A DNA stretch of 64,000 nucleotides. Source: Fereydounia khargensis. Taxonomy: Eukaryota; Basidiomycota; Ustilaginomycetes; Urocystidales; Fereydouniaceae. The stretch is from the NCBI GenBank assembly GCA_026413255.1, contig JAOCZO010000008.1, positions 422,084 to 486,083 of the forward strand, written 5' to 3'. The notes beneath the pieces are model-generated. The model saw only the letters and a program-made list of their open reading frames with translations, had not been told where the DNA came from and did not search any database. Every line of letters begins with the position of its first letter. Positions within the stretch are counted from its first letter, which is position 1. A program made the translations under genes and the position numbers. This document shows, piece after piece, positions 30,046 to 46,300 of the stretch.

Positions 30046-31742
30046 TCAGACACCCCATCCTTGACCCCGTTCCGCCCATAGCTCGCTCAGGATCGCAAGT
30101 CGCTCTGGCAGAAGTGCTAGCCTTTCTGACGAGACATTGGCGATCGAGATGCGCAGACGGGTGCCCGAGACATCCGCCTGAGCTTTGCTCGAGTCCGCAT
30201 CCGCTTGACATGCCACAGCGCCAGGAGGCATGAAGAAAGTGCCTGGCAGAGTTACCACGCCAACCAGAGATGCCAAGGCCTCTGCAACCTTTTCTGAGGG
30301 TACGCCGTCGAAAGGATGCTTGACGTACGCATAGTAGGCTCCGGCGCTTTCCAGCTTCCAGCCCCATTCTTCGGGACTTTTCCCTTCCGAACCATTCCCC
30401 GTCCCGTCTACGCCTTCATCTCCATGCAGCTTGCCGTCTGAACCGACTCGGAATCTGACCCTGCGGCCGAGGCCGTGCGCAAAAGCTTTGCGCCTTTCTC
30501 GAAGCTCCCTTGCAACGCCCAGCCGCCAGTCGACCTGGCTTGGTTCTTCGATTGCCCATGCAACGGCTCTCTGCGTATCGGTACGAGGGGGAGCTACCTG
30601 CAGGTTGTCCAACGCCTTGGCCATGGGTCCGAATTCGAGGCGGCTAGCTCCATTTGCGTCAGTGGTGATCTGCTGCAGGAAGGCGGGATGTGCAATGACG
30701 CCGCCGAGACGATGCCCTGGGATTGCATAGCTCTTGGAAAAGCTGAAAAGCTGAATCACTGTCTTACGCCAGTCCCAGGAAGCGTCCGAGTCGAGACTCT
30801 CTTGGAACAGGTCGTGGGGACGGCCGAAGGGGAGTGAGTCTGACGAGGTGGCCTGCACGCCACGAGATCCGCGCGCTGAGCCAATCTCAGGATGGTCCTC
30901 GTCTTCAGCGAGAACAAAATCTCGATAACTGGCAAGCGAATGAAGGAATCAGCGCTGGGCGAAAACGTTGGATCGAATCTGCTCAACACTCACGTCTCGT
31001 CCATCAGGAGGGCTACCTTGAACTCGTGGCAGAGCCTGGCAACTTGATGAATCAAGGCTGGTGGGTAGATCGCGCCGGTTGGGTTGTTGGGAGTGACAAG
31101 GATGATAGCCTTGATCTTTGGCGTCTTGCCCTGCTGACTCTCCTCAAACAAGTTGCGGATCACAGCAGGCGAAGGCAGAAAGCTGGGGCCGTCCGTGGAG
31201 AGTGGAATGGTCTCGATACCCAGTGATGCGAGGGTCATGAAATGGTTAAAGTACCAGGGCGTGGGGACGACAATGGCTTCACCGGGCGCGGCGAGCGACA
31301 TGGCGGTGGCAGAGAAAGCCAGGTTGCAGCCTGCCGTGATGGCTACATTGTCAGCATTGACCTGGTTCCGTGCGCCCTTCTGGGCCGACTCATCCTTGGA
31401 CCGGTAAAAATGGTTGACTTCCCTCGCGACTGCCTCTCGGATCTTGTCGTCACCGAACACGGGTCCGTAACCATGGCTGTGACCTGCAGGCTTGGGGCTG
31501 TTCTCAGCCAGAGTCTGGTGGGCCACCTGTTCGAGCAAGGCACGTGTTGGCGGATGACCGGGCACACCTTGGGCGAGGTTGAGCAAGGGGTACTTGTCCG
31601 ACGCATCGGCTGGACTGAAGGGCGAATTGGAACTAGGATATGATTGAGCCCATTTGGCGCCGATCTGGACTGGTGGGTCAATAGTTCGCAGATGAAGATT
31701 CGGGTTGAAGGAGAACAGAGGAGCTGCGGTGTTGGAGGACAT
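30046..31742 (-). CDS. class I/II aminotransferase (PLP fold type I)
   Basis: Two exons (31742-30994, 30928-30046; 65-nt intron) give 543 residues. These enzymes move amino groups with pyridoxal phosphate. Visible motifs are LNLAQGVPGHPP, GYGPVFGDDKIREAV, AGCNLAFSATAMSL, VPTPWYFNHF, VTPNNPTGAIYPP, LLMDETYRDF and the PLP lysine in FSFSKSYAIPGHRLGG. The joined ET-YRDF junction supports the splice. The exact substrate is unclear; the sequence is nearest aspartate/kynurenine-type enzymes. Loops before the C-terminal domain are longer than usual (Gly/Glu-rich about residue 400). An in-frame upstream ATG at 31835 would add 31 residues with a mitochondrial-presequence look (MKRTVISGSLLKLFSPSSR); the 31742 ATG has an A at -3 and is preferred here. 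Confidence 0.85.
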
Positions 31743-31902
31743 TTTGGTCGACACTAAGGGTATGGTACGATTCTGGATCCGAGACGATGGCGAGAAGAGC
31801 TTGAGGAGAGAGCCACTGATCACAGTGCGCTTCATGGATTGCGTCGAGCGAGCTTCCGACGTTGGTGCTGTGCCCCGCGTTGAAGTTTGGAGGGTATCAG
31901 GG

Positions 31903-31930
31903 CGTTGCTCGTTGCTCGTTGCTCGTTGCT
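31903..31930. repeat. (GTTGCTC)4 heptamer repeat
   Basis: Four perfect 7-nt units are read directly, upstream of both possible aminotransferase start codons. Confidence 0.9.
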
Positions 31931-32075
31931 CGCTCTGTCTTGAGGATGTTCTGGAGTAGGCCTGAGATTGAGCCTGATGTCGGTGGTAGTATGCGGAGAA
32001 GGCGGGAGAAGACCTACCTGGCAGCATCCAACCATTCTCTCCGGCCTGATTCCCGAGTCGGTCACTTTCGCGGCG

Positions 32076-32077
32076 GG

Positions 32078-32112
<35 letters not shown>
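32076..32112. repeat. (GGCA)9 microsatellite
   Basis: Nine tetramer units in intergenic DNA. A shorter array of the same unit occurs in the sugar-transporter intron at 55242-55263. Confidence 0.92.
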
Positions 32113-32113
<1 letters not shown>

Positions 32114-32325
32114 CGGGCAGACAAGCAGGGCATGACGAAATTCCAACCCACTCGCACCGGCCAAAAGCGACCGGTTGTCCACCGAACACAGCCAGCCCGC
32201 CTTTTGCATGACTCGCAATACGGCCCCCGTCATCCACCCCACTGCTCTTGCTCAAGACCGCGAATCCATGTGACGGCTCTTGTTCAGGACCGCAACCACA
32301 GGAAGGAAGGGAAGGGAAGGGAAGG

Positions 32326-32787
32326 ATGCGAGCGCCACCACAGCGAGCGCTGATGACTTTCCACCACATCCTGTCGAGCCGAAAGATTGCGAGTCTGCAG
32401 TCCTGGTCTCGCGAGCTGGGGCTCTGTGGACTCATCAAGACGGGCTACCCTGGCATCGTGCTTGTCGCGGGCAACCAAGAGGTGCCGGAGTACGTGCGCC
32501 GCGTCAAGCGACTGCGATGGCAGACATGTAGCCTCAAGGCGCTAGAGGACGTCGATGGACCAGCTTCGATGGCGCACTTGCACAAGGCTCTAGGTACAGG
32601 CGAGGCCCGGAACGGTCACGGTCTGCTGCAGCTTGATGACATGAAGAGCATCACAGCGCTCCTTCGGCGAGCTGATGCTGCTGCTGCAGGCACATGTACA
32701 CCCACGCCTCCTCCGAGCGCACAGAAGGCGTCAACTGGTCCGGGAGAGTGGGAACGCTTCTACAGCGCCGGTATGAAGGCTCCTTGA
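32326..32787 (+). CDS. small Prp3_C/DUF1115 domain protein, RWDD2-like
   Basis: One exon gives 153 residues from the ATG at 32326. Residues 6-70 (RALMTFHHILSSRKIASLQ, then ELGLCGLIKTGYPGIVLVAG, then VRRVKRLRWQ) match the C-terminal domain shared by RWDD2 proteins and Prp3. In those proteins an RWD domain normally precedes it; I can find none in the short interval upstream, so this is either a stand-alone domain or a 5'-truncated gene. The frame is open upstream to about 32248 without another ATG; a later ATG exists at 32353. The C-terminal part (LDDMKSITALLRRADAA, EWERFYSAGMKAP) resembles the helical tail of fungal relatives. Function is not known. Confidence 0.65.
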   Translation: MRAPPQRALMTFHHILSSRKIASLQSWSRELGLCGLIKTGYPGIVLVAGNQEVPEYVRRVKRLRWQTCSLKALEDVDGPASMAHLHKALGTGEARNGHGLLQLDDMKSITALLRRADAAAAGTCTPTPPPSAQKASTGPGEWERFYSAGMKAP

Positions 32788-33124
32788 TCCCTCTGCATTT
32801 GCACTCTTTATTCCTAGTCATTCTTCTCCCAGTTCAGTCATATCATCAAGATGATACGGTACCGCCTTGTAGCAAGTGTGGTCATGGTCAAATGGTTGGT
32901 CGGTTGGAGGGGAAATCCGACTCGTACGAAAGTCGCGTCGCTCCTCTGAGTTGAGCTGAGCTGAGCCGAGCCAGGCGGGGTCGTTTCGGATCCGAGGGAG
33001 GGAGGGAGGGCTATGGAATTTTTTTCGAGAGCGGTAGAAGTCGGGGGATCAAGCGAGCGGCGCGACATGACGGGAGTCATGCGGTCATCGTGTCCACACA
33101 GCGTACCACCACATACCATATACG
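32788..33124. other. 337 bp spacer before PAM18
   Basis: No coding content. GAGCTGAGCTGAGCCGAGCC and GGAGGGAGGGAGGG short repeats are present (32949-33010). It should hold the PAM18 promoter. Confidence 0.5.
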
Positions 33125-33693
33125 ATGTACGGACGGGCGGTTACACGCACGACACTACGGGTGCCAGCGACTGCGGGTACACATGGGCTTCTGCGCGCGG
33201 CTGTTCCTGCCGTCGTTCCTTCGCGAGCACTGCTGCACCAGACGGCACGACGCGAGATCGCCACACCGATCCTCGTGGGCGCTGGAATCGTCGGCGCCGG
33301 TCTGCTCGCACAGGTCCTCCTCAAGCCCAAGGGCGCTGGGCCCGCCGGCGGCAAGTGGATAAAGGGCGGCTTCAACGCTAAAATGGACAAGAAGGAAGCC
33401 GCTCAGATCCTTGGTCTCAGGTACGTCATACACCCCCCTCCCCCCCTCAACACGGTGCAGTATAAGCTGATCCACAATCACAGAGAGACCGCACTCACCA
33501 AGGCCAAGGTCAAGGAGGCTCACAGGCGCATGATGATCGCTAACCACCCCGACCGCGGTGGCGCCCCTTATCTCGCTAGTAGTACGTACCCAACCCTCTC
33601 CCTCATCCTCTTGCTCATACGGCCCGCTGACCCCCTTCTCTCACAGAGATCAACGAGGCAAAAGACCTCCTCGATAAGCAGGTGTCCCGATAG
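33125..33693 (+). CDS. PAM18: mitochondrial import motor J-protein Pam18/Tim14
   Basis: Three exons (33125-33420, 33484-33581, 33647-33693) give 146 residues. PAM18 is the inner-membrane J-protein that stimulates mtHsp70 in the TIM23 import motor. The N-terminus is Arg/Ala-rich and presequence-like, followed by one membrane span (ATPILVGAGIVGAGLLAQVL), the linker GGFNAKMDKKEAAQILGLR and a degenerate J domain with the essential HPD motif in IANHPDRGG, ending YLASKINEAKDLLDKQVSR. All splice junctions restore the family sequence. The gene converges on SEC23 with 262 bp between stops. Confidence 0.93.
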
Positions 33694-33955
33694 AATACAC
33701 CCCTCCATCTCTCTGCTCTTGTACATATCACTCATCGCAGCAACACCATCCACCCATCTTACTCTCAACCGCGTTATGCTACCGCACACATCGATCCGCT
33801 GACAGGGATACAGGAAAGACCAGTTTCTGACATTTCTTCGTTAGCAAAGGGGGGGAACAAGCAGAGGAGGAGAGAGGGTAACAAGGGGAGGAAATCAGAA
33901 TAAGGACGATGCTTCTGTCGTTCTTGCTGCTGCTGCTCGCGCGTGCGCACAATTC

Positions 33956-37655
<3,700 letters not shown>

Positions 37656-39270
37656 ATGCCCGTGGAATCGGAGCAAGAGAGGGTAAGCACTTCTGTTCGC
37701 CATGCCAGCGATAATGTGCCCATAATTGACGCTGTCCATCATCGCAGGCCGAACGCCAGGCACGCTTGTCACAGGCGATGGGAGCCATGTTTCTCCAGGA
37801 CAAGGTAGAAAAACTCGAGAAGCATGTCGAAAACATGAGCTACACCCGTGATACCCGCAGACCCAAGCCCGCAGTCACAAAGCTCCCTGGTCGCTTTGGT
37901 CTGACGCCAAGCGGTCCGCCGGGCCAGATCCGGATCATGGCTAGGACGCAATCCCAACCCGAGGCAGGTTCCAGCTCCAGTCGTCAGCTCAGCATGACCC
38001 ACAAACGAAGCCCATCGCAGGGATCCAACTCGAATGTTCGCCAGATTCGTCTGATCGACGCTAGCGTGCTAATCTTCTCGCTTCGGACCGTACACAATTG
38101 GCTTAAGGATCCCCATTTTCGAGCGATAGTCCCCCTGGAAGGTGCGTTGGTGGCAAAGAGCATCTTGATGCCCAAACCAAAGTGCTGACGTTTCTTCACT
38201 TACTTCTAGCCATCAACACGCTTGATCTTCTGAAGAAGGGCGACCATGCTGTCAATGTCGCAGCGAGAAAGGCTACAAGGTTCCTTGAAGAGAATCTCAA
38301 GGCAGATCCTCAATGCGGACCTTCACAAGCATCGGACGGCAGTTCGCTACTGGCGCATGGTCTCGCGCCCCAGCGAGATTCTGAGCGGGTCAGCCTCGAT
38401 GATCTCGAAGCCCTGCGCCAGGTAGTGCGCCGGGCGCACAACGACCGGGGATCGGCACCAACTGGCTCTGACGTGGAGCACGACGAAGAGGATGGTCATG
38501 ACCACGACCGTATGGATCCGAAGACTGCACCGCTATTCGCGCGAGAGGTACTCAGTGCAGCAGCTTTTCTGCACCGGGCCACAGATGCGCTCACGCCGGA
38601 CAACACCCGGTTTGCGGTCGCCGTTGCGCACCCACCACCGGCCGACACGGATGGAAACAGTCGTCATCTTGAGCTTGACTTTGGAGAACGGGTCGATGGC
38701 AAGGTCATGGAGGCTAGAGTACTTGCACTGGGCTTGCCAGTCCAGGTTGTTGGAACCGCCAAGTCTTGGATTGCGGGCTCCAAGTCGCCAGCTGACAACT
38801 TCGATTCGACCAAGACCTATCGAACGAATCAGGGCTCGAGTGACGCGCCTGTTGTTCTCCAAAGGTCTCCATCAAGGTCGCATGACCGACAGGATAAGAC
38901 GTTCGTTCCGCCTCTCGGTTTTGTCAAAGGGACAGGGCCGAACTCTGCCGATCCAGAGCGTGCCATCAAGGTCGCACCTTATGGCTCGATTGCGATCCTC
39001 AAATCGAGATCCACAAGCTCGGTAAACACCAGCCAAGAGTCGTTCCAGACCTTTGGCACCGAGGCGTCCTCTCCAAGAATGCTCGCTGTGGACCGACTTG
39101 GCCCACCCTCGGAACGGGCGGAGAGCACCGGCGCAAGTGTGACTGACACGGAAAGCAGCGGTCGGAGTGTTGGACCCATAGGAATGAGCGGGCGACCTCT
39201 GGGGCCTCGCCGAAGACCGCCTCAGACGGCGGCTGAGAGAATGGAGGCATACGTGAAGAGCCTCTCATAG
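37656..39270 (+). CDS. PIN-domain protein of unknown role
   Basis: Three exons (37656-37682, 37748-38141, 38210-39270) give 493 residues. Residues about 100-170 read IRLIDASVLIFSLRTVHNWL, then FRAIVPLEAINTLDLLKKG and AARKATRFLEENL, the pattern of a PIN nuclease fold: an initial Asp in a strand, a VPL-x-A/V-x-x-LD-x-LK motif and a helix with A-x-x-A-x-x-FLE. PIN proteins are RNases in RNA decay and processing; no specific partner domain is seen. The N-terminal coiled-coil-like segment (FLQDKVEKLEKHVENM) may mediate contacts. The remainder is Ser/Pro/Arg-rich and disordered, ending RMEAYVKSLS. The first exon is only 27 nt. The second intron splits the PIN domain. Confidence 0.7.
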
Positions 39271-40300
39271 CGGCCGAGCCCGGCCGGGATGACGGCCATG
39301 CCTGAGCGACAATGCCAGGAAAGCGAACCTGGCTTGTATGTATGAACAACCCACCTTGTAGTTCTAATCTTTCAATCGATCACGCATTGGTGACACACCG
39401 AGCGGCGGCTGAAGGAGGCTGGCTTGCTCCGGGTGATCTGGAGGCCTATGGGAGATGGCTAGTCAGTTCCGGTATAACACGTGATGCTACGGTACTGCAC
39501 ATTGCTTTGAATGCCTTGGCGGGTCCAGCCCAGTGTGAGGGTAAATGTAAGTGTTCAGCTGAGTGTGAGCGTCGAATTGGTGCGGTACGTAAGCCTTTTC
39601 GTGGTTTCGAATACAGGAGACCGCGTCAACGCTCGCAACGCACACATCAAAAAGAGCACCGAGACGCGCGTCGCCCTCGGCCACATGAGCGAGCGAAGCA
39701 GCAACGGCGCAAGGTGGAGTGGAGGCTCGGCAGAAAGTGTACACGCAAGCTCTTCTTGGACAAAAAGCCGGCTTGCTGGGCAGCCGAATATGCGTCAAGG
39801 CAAGGGAGAGAGAGTGTTGGACTCACGCAACTTTAAGACGCAGCTTTCATCAATCTCAGCAAGTGACAGTCATTCACGCCTTCAAGCAAACCCATCTCTT
39901 TGCACGGTACTGCGCAGCAACGAGCTTGAACCGGGCTGCTAACATAGCCTTAGCCTCGTATTGCCTTTCGCTATCGACAAGCCTCACGACGAACGCTTCA
40001 CCACTCGCGGGCGGACGATTCACTTACGACGACAAAGCGTCACACTCGCTCCGCAAGCCACCGGAAGCCTATACCGGCCCTGAAGCTTATTTAGGCTGCC
40101 AGCTGGCACTACAGTCCCGGTCCCCTTCTTTTCCAGAGGGACTCAGCCCCGTCGAGGCGCAGGGATACAGTCTCCGCCCCAACGAATCCCACGCAGTCAT
40201 CCTTCGCTTGATCCGAACCTGCTTTGCCGTCGCGGATCAGCCACTTCTCTCCTCATATAACAGCGCTTCCTCGGCTTTCCCGTGATCATCTCTGGCTACC
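39271..40300. other. 1.0 kb intergenic region before BLM10
   Basis: Several open frames on the plus strand are present, but none resembles a protein family and none has convincing splice partners. It probably holds the 3' UTR of the PIN gene and the BLM10 promoter. Confidence 0.5.
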
Positions 40301-43300
40301 ATGGATGACGACGTGCTGGAAATCGACAGCCCAATGGAGGTGAGTATAAATCATCACCTGCTCAATTCTTTTTGCTGCTCACGTGCTGGCAGAGTCTGAA
40401 AAGCATCCTACTTTCTAACTCTGCCTGTATTAGCCTGCTGTCGAGATCGAAGAGGACGAGGAAATTGACGAGATCCCTGAGCTGACCCTCGATGGAGCGC
40501 CCACCAAAGCTAAGAAACCCAAATCCGAGGACCGCGAAAAGATGCTCGAATTCTTTAAAATGATGCCCTACGAGTGCGAGAGCCTCGACGAATATGACCG
40601 CCGACTCGATCTCATCATTCGCAGGCTGGTCGACTGTGTCACTACGAAGGACTATGAAGTCGGCTTCGTCCAGTGGAATCACCGTCTCCAGTGTCTCATC
40701 TCGCTCAAGTATCCCATGCTTCGCCAGACTCGAGCCCGCCTCGCACGCTTCTACTACGAGACGGCTGTGCTTCCGGGGCTAGAGGCACGCATCGTACAGC
40801 TGGCTGCCAGCATGTGCATGTCGCTCATTGAGCACAAGAAGTATATCAACATTAAGGACCTTGTTCTTCCTTGGAAGCCCTTGTACAACCTCCTTGAGAA
40901 GGAGCTCTTCCCCAAGCAGCGACGTACTGGCCTGACCAACGTTTCAGACACGCTTCTTGACCTAGCTGAGGCAGCCCAGCGCTTCTTTCCACCGAGCGAA
41001 ATCGACGAGATGCTTCGCACTTTCCTGCCAAAGATGGACGGCAGCAACCTCAACTCAGTTATCGCCACTCAAGCATTCCTCGTCCATTTCTTGCCACTCA
41101 GCCATCCACAACGCTGGCTCCCTGCCATGTTCCGCCTATGGGAGAGCTTCAACTCATCCCTATTCGACGATCAAATGCTCGACCTTCTCGCTCGGCTGGC
41201 CGAGATGCACGTCTCAGATCCGAGACTCTCCAGTGCAGAATCGGCCAGCAAAGCTGGATCTCGGCCAGATGCTCGTCTGCCAGATGAGACTGCTTCCGCT
41301 ACTGCGTCCGGCGAGTCCGAATCGTCAGCCACCGAGCCAGAGCAGGTGAACATGGGCCTATTCAGCGAAGTTGGCATTTTCACTGAACAGCACTTCTCGT
41401 TGATCATGACCAAGTGTCTCAAATCGGCAGGCTTGCCTGTTGGAGCGAGCAAGAGCGCCAATGCAGCTCTCATGGCGCAGTCTTCTTCCGTCCGAACAGG
41501 TCCCGATGCAGCTGCAACAAGGGTCACTCTTAAGATGAAGAAGCCCACGGATAGACTTCGATCGTTTGCAACTATCCTTGCCTACTCCATTTCCAAGGAC
41601 GGGCCTGTGGCAGGCGAGTCGAACGTGGCATCGGCGGGTGTGACCCCCTCCATCGGAACTCCCGTTCCTGGAGGCTCTCCCAAGTTGGGACCAGTGCCGT
41701 CGCTTCGGACGTACCCGGCAGGCTCCCGTGCCCTCGATCATCTAGCGAGATTCGTGCAGGCAACCGAGAGCTACTTCCACCCTTCTAACTGGGGCATGTG
41801 GCAAATGCAGCTTTCAGCGTTTGTGTCTTTCTTCCTCTTCGAATTTCTCAAGCGCGCCAAGGAGGAAGAACGACCAGAATGCAGGATCCCTGCCGAGTAT
41901 CGTCTTACCCCCCAGATCAAACGCGAGACGGTCTCGATCCTACGCACGGTCTGCTTGCTATCCATGTTCTCCAAGGATCCTCTGACCATGGCGTCTTCTC
42001 AGGCAAGTCTCAAACGAATGGCTCTCCTCGAGCCTGACCTCATCCTCCCCGCAGTTTTGGACCGCGCCGTCAACTCGCTCGAGGCACTCGAGACCACTCG
42101 CAGGACGAATGCGATCATTACGTCTCTCTCAACGCTCGCTCCCGTTCTCGTCTCTCGCGATCTTTATCGTGCTGGAGGCAAGCATCTCGTGATGCTTTTG
42201 CAACTCTGCATCCCTGGCATCGATCTCAATGACCCGATGAAGACAATGAGCACCTGCATGTTCATCATCATGTCAGTGATGCGCCTCCGCATTGATGATC
42301 TTACCCGCCCAGAAGTATACGTCAACGATGAAGAGGACGTGCTGGAGGCGGACGGTGCCCCACCTGCGATGCCAATTGAAGCACCCGAGGGAGAAGATCC
42401 ACCACCGACACCACAGCAAGAAGACTACCAGCTGCGGATGAGCACGGCCGATTTCGAGCCATGGGTGACAGCGTTCTTCCAGAAAGTATTTGCACTTTTT
42501 GAAACCCTTCCGGAGGAAGGAAAGGGCGGCAAGACTGGTGGCAAGAGTGAGGAGCAAGTCGTCAGCATGATTATGATGGCCTCAGACACAGTTTGCGGTG
42601 CTTTGAGCCCCTATCTACTGGAGAAGACCTTCAAGATGGTTACAGACTACTGCGCATCAACTGTCTCTGCCACCTCCGTCCGAGCGATTGGCTCGCTTGT
42701 CAGCTGCTTCGCCCGAGCGGACTCAAGACTCGTGCTCCGCAAACTCGTTCCTCTCTGCTCGGCGGGTATCAAGAGTGAGCTAGAGCACGGTGCTAGCTCA
42801 ATTCGTACGACAAGTACAAGTGTGCCCGTAGCGAGCGATGCCGCCCTTCACTGGCACCTTAGTGTCCTAATTGGTGCGATGAGCTACTCTGGAGATGCCT
42901 TGCTCGAACACAGGGATGAGCTGATCCCGTTGCTACAGCTGGTGACTCGCTCTTGCAAGACGGAACGAGGCTACACGTTTGCTGCCAAGCTGGTACAACG
43001 CGTCATCTTCTCCCTCATTTCCATCTACCCGAACGAGCAGCGTTTCGTGAACCCTGACCTCTGGGATAGCGACGAGTTTGCGAAGCGGTCGCATCTTTAC
43101 TGGGGTAAGCTCTACTCGGTCAAGGAAGTCAAGATTGATTGGCACCAGCCTTCCGGTGCTGAGATTGACTTTTGTCTCGAGGTATTTGGCAAGGTTGTGC
43201 AGCCCTGCCTCGACAATGTCGAGGAGCTCCTGCAAGATGGCGTTACTCGTGACAAGGTCTGGTCAAACGATTTCTGCCGAAATCTGACCACCGCCAGGCT

Positions 43301-46300
43301 GTCGCTTGCCGCTATCCCTAATCTCATCGAGCATGATGCTGAGGGCGGCGGAATCAAAGCCATGGACACGGGCGACGAAGTGCCTGAGTTCATCTCGGTG
43401 CCTCCGAGCTTCAGATCAGGATTCATTCTTACGGATCGCCAGGATGTTCGGTACCAGAAGGTTGCAGCGTTCAAAGACCACTTTGGTCGCGTGGTATTCC
43501 GTGCGTCCCAGACAACGCAGAATTCGGGTGCAGAAGACCAGATTGACTGTGTCAAACTCCTTATCCGCTCTGTCCGAACGTTCCTGACCAGCTACAGCTA
43601 CAATTCTGATGATTACAAGGCTCACGCCAAGTCGCTTGGGTTCTACCGCAACATGACCAAACTATACGCCAAGCAAAAATACTATCCAAGAATCCTTTGG
43701 ATCCGACGTGCATCATACTACATCACGTCTCGAGCTCGACTCAACAGCTTTCATCGCAAGCGCACCGAGTTGACTGATCAGCTCATTCTGCAAATGCTCG
43801 AGTTTTGCATGTCGAATTATGTTGGCATCCGCATCACGGCCCAGAATACCCTGGACTCAATCTGCTCGTTCTATGATGGAACTCGCAGCATCTGCTTCCC
43901 TCGTCTGCTGGAGGCGTTACAGCCAGGCGTGAGTGATGATCGCATGAAGGGTGCCTTGTATGTGCTCGGCAACAAGGGTTTTTCGAACCTCGCTATCGTA
44001 GATGCCCGGTTCAGCAAGCAGTACATCCTCGGCCTACTCACCGCCCAGCATCATTCGAAGCCTTCGATTCAGAAGCTTGTTCGTGGAATCATCAACGACT
44101 TTGTCGTCCGATTCGCTGAGCCCTCGACTCTCAAGGCCGAAATCGAGTCCTCCACTCTAACCGAAGCTGCCAATATGCTGGCTCGCGCCCTCCCCGACGA
44201 CATCCAGGCGCAGGATGACGACCTGCTCGACAGAGTCATTGCCAAGAGGAAAGAAAGGACTGGTCGTGTGGACGAGGTACACACTGAGCTGACGCAGAAG
44301 GTGATGGCAATCGCTCGGAACGAGAGTACACATTGGGCCTTTTCAATCTTTGCGGCCAGACTGCTCAGAGCTCTAGTCCGCAAGGACAAACCACTGGAGG
44401 AGGAGCCAGCGAAGTACTTGGCTGAGCAGGTCATTTCAGAGAATCCGAAGATGCGCCGATACGCACAGGCTGCAATGACCAAAGTGCTTTACTTCCTCAA
44501 GCTCCGCACCCTCAGCCAGTCTGACAAGGACCTTCTCTTGGGCCAGACCACCAACCCGCTGAAGCACAAGGTCAAACTCCCTGACCCGGTGACTCCCGAA
44601 TGGACCGAATCTTACATCAAAGGCTTTGTCGAGCCTATGCAGCCCGACACGAAGCTCAGAGACAAATCGTCGCAAGGCTGGCTGGTGTGGGGTGAGGAGG
44701 AAGAGTACTACGACCCAGCTCCGGAGGGCAAAGATCTGTTCGTATGGGATCCGGCATCACAGCCAGCCTTGAGCGCTGTATGGTCGATCGTCTCGCAGCC
44801 GAGTTGGTGGGAGAGTTTCTTCCGTCATCTTTCGCAGGAGAAGGACCGTAACTATCTTTCTTCCGAGACACTCAACCTCGTCAAGTCCTTGTTTGCCATT
44901 TTTGGTGTCAAGCTGCTGGATTTCGTCCAGCCGTTTGTCTCTTCGTACATCTCGGAGAAGAATCGTCACAAGCACCGTGCGGCTGCTGAGATGATCAGTG
45001 GCCTGTATCGAGGCTCCAAGCACTGGCCTTCGACCGACCAAGATTTGCTCTGGACTTGGCTCGGCTCTCTGCTACCGAGCATCTTCCGCGAGTGCACACC
45101 AGACAGCCAGCCTGCTTGGCAAATGTGTGTCGAGTACATGCTCCAGCATCGAGACCCAAGGCGGGCGATCCCGCTAGTCAAGTACATTGTCCAGTCTGCG
45201 AGGGAAACGATTGGCAAGGACGTGGTGGGCCATAGCCCGTGGGAACAGGCCAAGTGTCAGAATCTGCTGCGTGGAGCGCTCATCTCGCTGAACCTCAAGT
45301 TCACTGCATGGGGGGCGGACGAGTTTGTCAAACTCTACTCGGATGACTTTGACAATGACTTCCAGGAAGTACGCAGCGTCATCAGCGAGTGTCTGGCCGA
45401 CTTGGACTTGCTGAGGGTTCACCCTTCGTATGGCAACGTCGATCAATTCTTGCAAGCCTGCAAATCCGGCAAAGGCTCTCTGCTGGCCCGCCCGGAGCTG
45501 TACGCGGAGCGCTTTAACAAGCTTTCCGAAGATCTGGAACGGTGGCGCAAGGAGAGGACACCAACAGCACAGGGCACGTCGCAGTACGACAGAGCGGCCA
45601 CGACAGCGCTCTTGTGGATCTCGACAACGCTCGGCGATCACAGGAACAGCGCAATGGCAGGACAAGCAATCCGATTCCTGCCTCATATCTTTGCCATGCT
45701 CGAGCTTCACGACAATCGCGAGCTGTCCGCGCTGGCAAGAGCGGTTCTGACGAAGATTTCGACTTACTCTTTCACGTCAGAGGATGCAAGCACTTTGATC
45801 CATAAGCTGCTTACCGTCACTCGGAATGCGAGTGAATCCTGGCGAACACGACTGGATACGCTGCCGATTCTGCAGGTGGTCTTCTTCCAAAAGTGAGTTG
45901 AGCGGCCTTGTTGTGGGGCTTGTTGATTGTGAAGTTCTGACCTCCCCTTTCTCTCTCCGCAGCCTCTTCTACTTGGACTCTGGTCTAATCCAAAAGATTA
46001 TTGAGCTACTATTCCAGCTACTGCGCGACAAGCATCTCGAAGTAAGGGAGATGGCGGCTACGACGCTCAGCGGTATTGTGCGCTGCTCCCAGCGCCAACT
46101 GATCAAGACGCTCAAGGATCGCTTCACCAAGACGGTGGTGACCACCAAGCTTCCCAAGCGCGGTGCTGCCGACTTTGACGACAAGCTGCTGACGCTGCAC
46201 TCGGGTATTCTGGGCGCAGCTGCCCTGCTGGCAGCGTTCCCGTACGAAGTGCCGGAATGGATGCCGTCTCTGATTGTCGAGACAGTCTCGCAGCACACAG

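Larger units (their letters stand above)
31743..32325. promoter_or_regulatory. divergent promoter region (aminotransferase / RWDD2-like)
   Basis: The stretch lies between head-to-head genes. It contains a (GTTGCTC)4 array at 31903-31930, a (GGCA)9 array at about 32076-32112 and GGAAG repeats just before the plus-strand ATG. Confidence 0.5.

Noticed and set aside
39312-40285. Overlapping plus-strand frames of 143-188 codons before BLM10
   Set aside because: No similarity to known folds, no credible splice pattern joining them, and different frames overlap one another.
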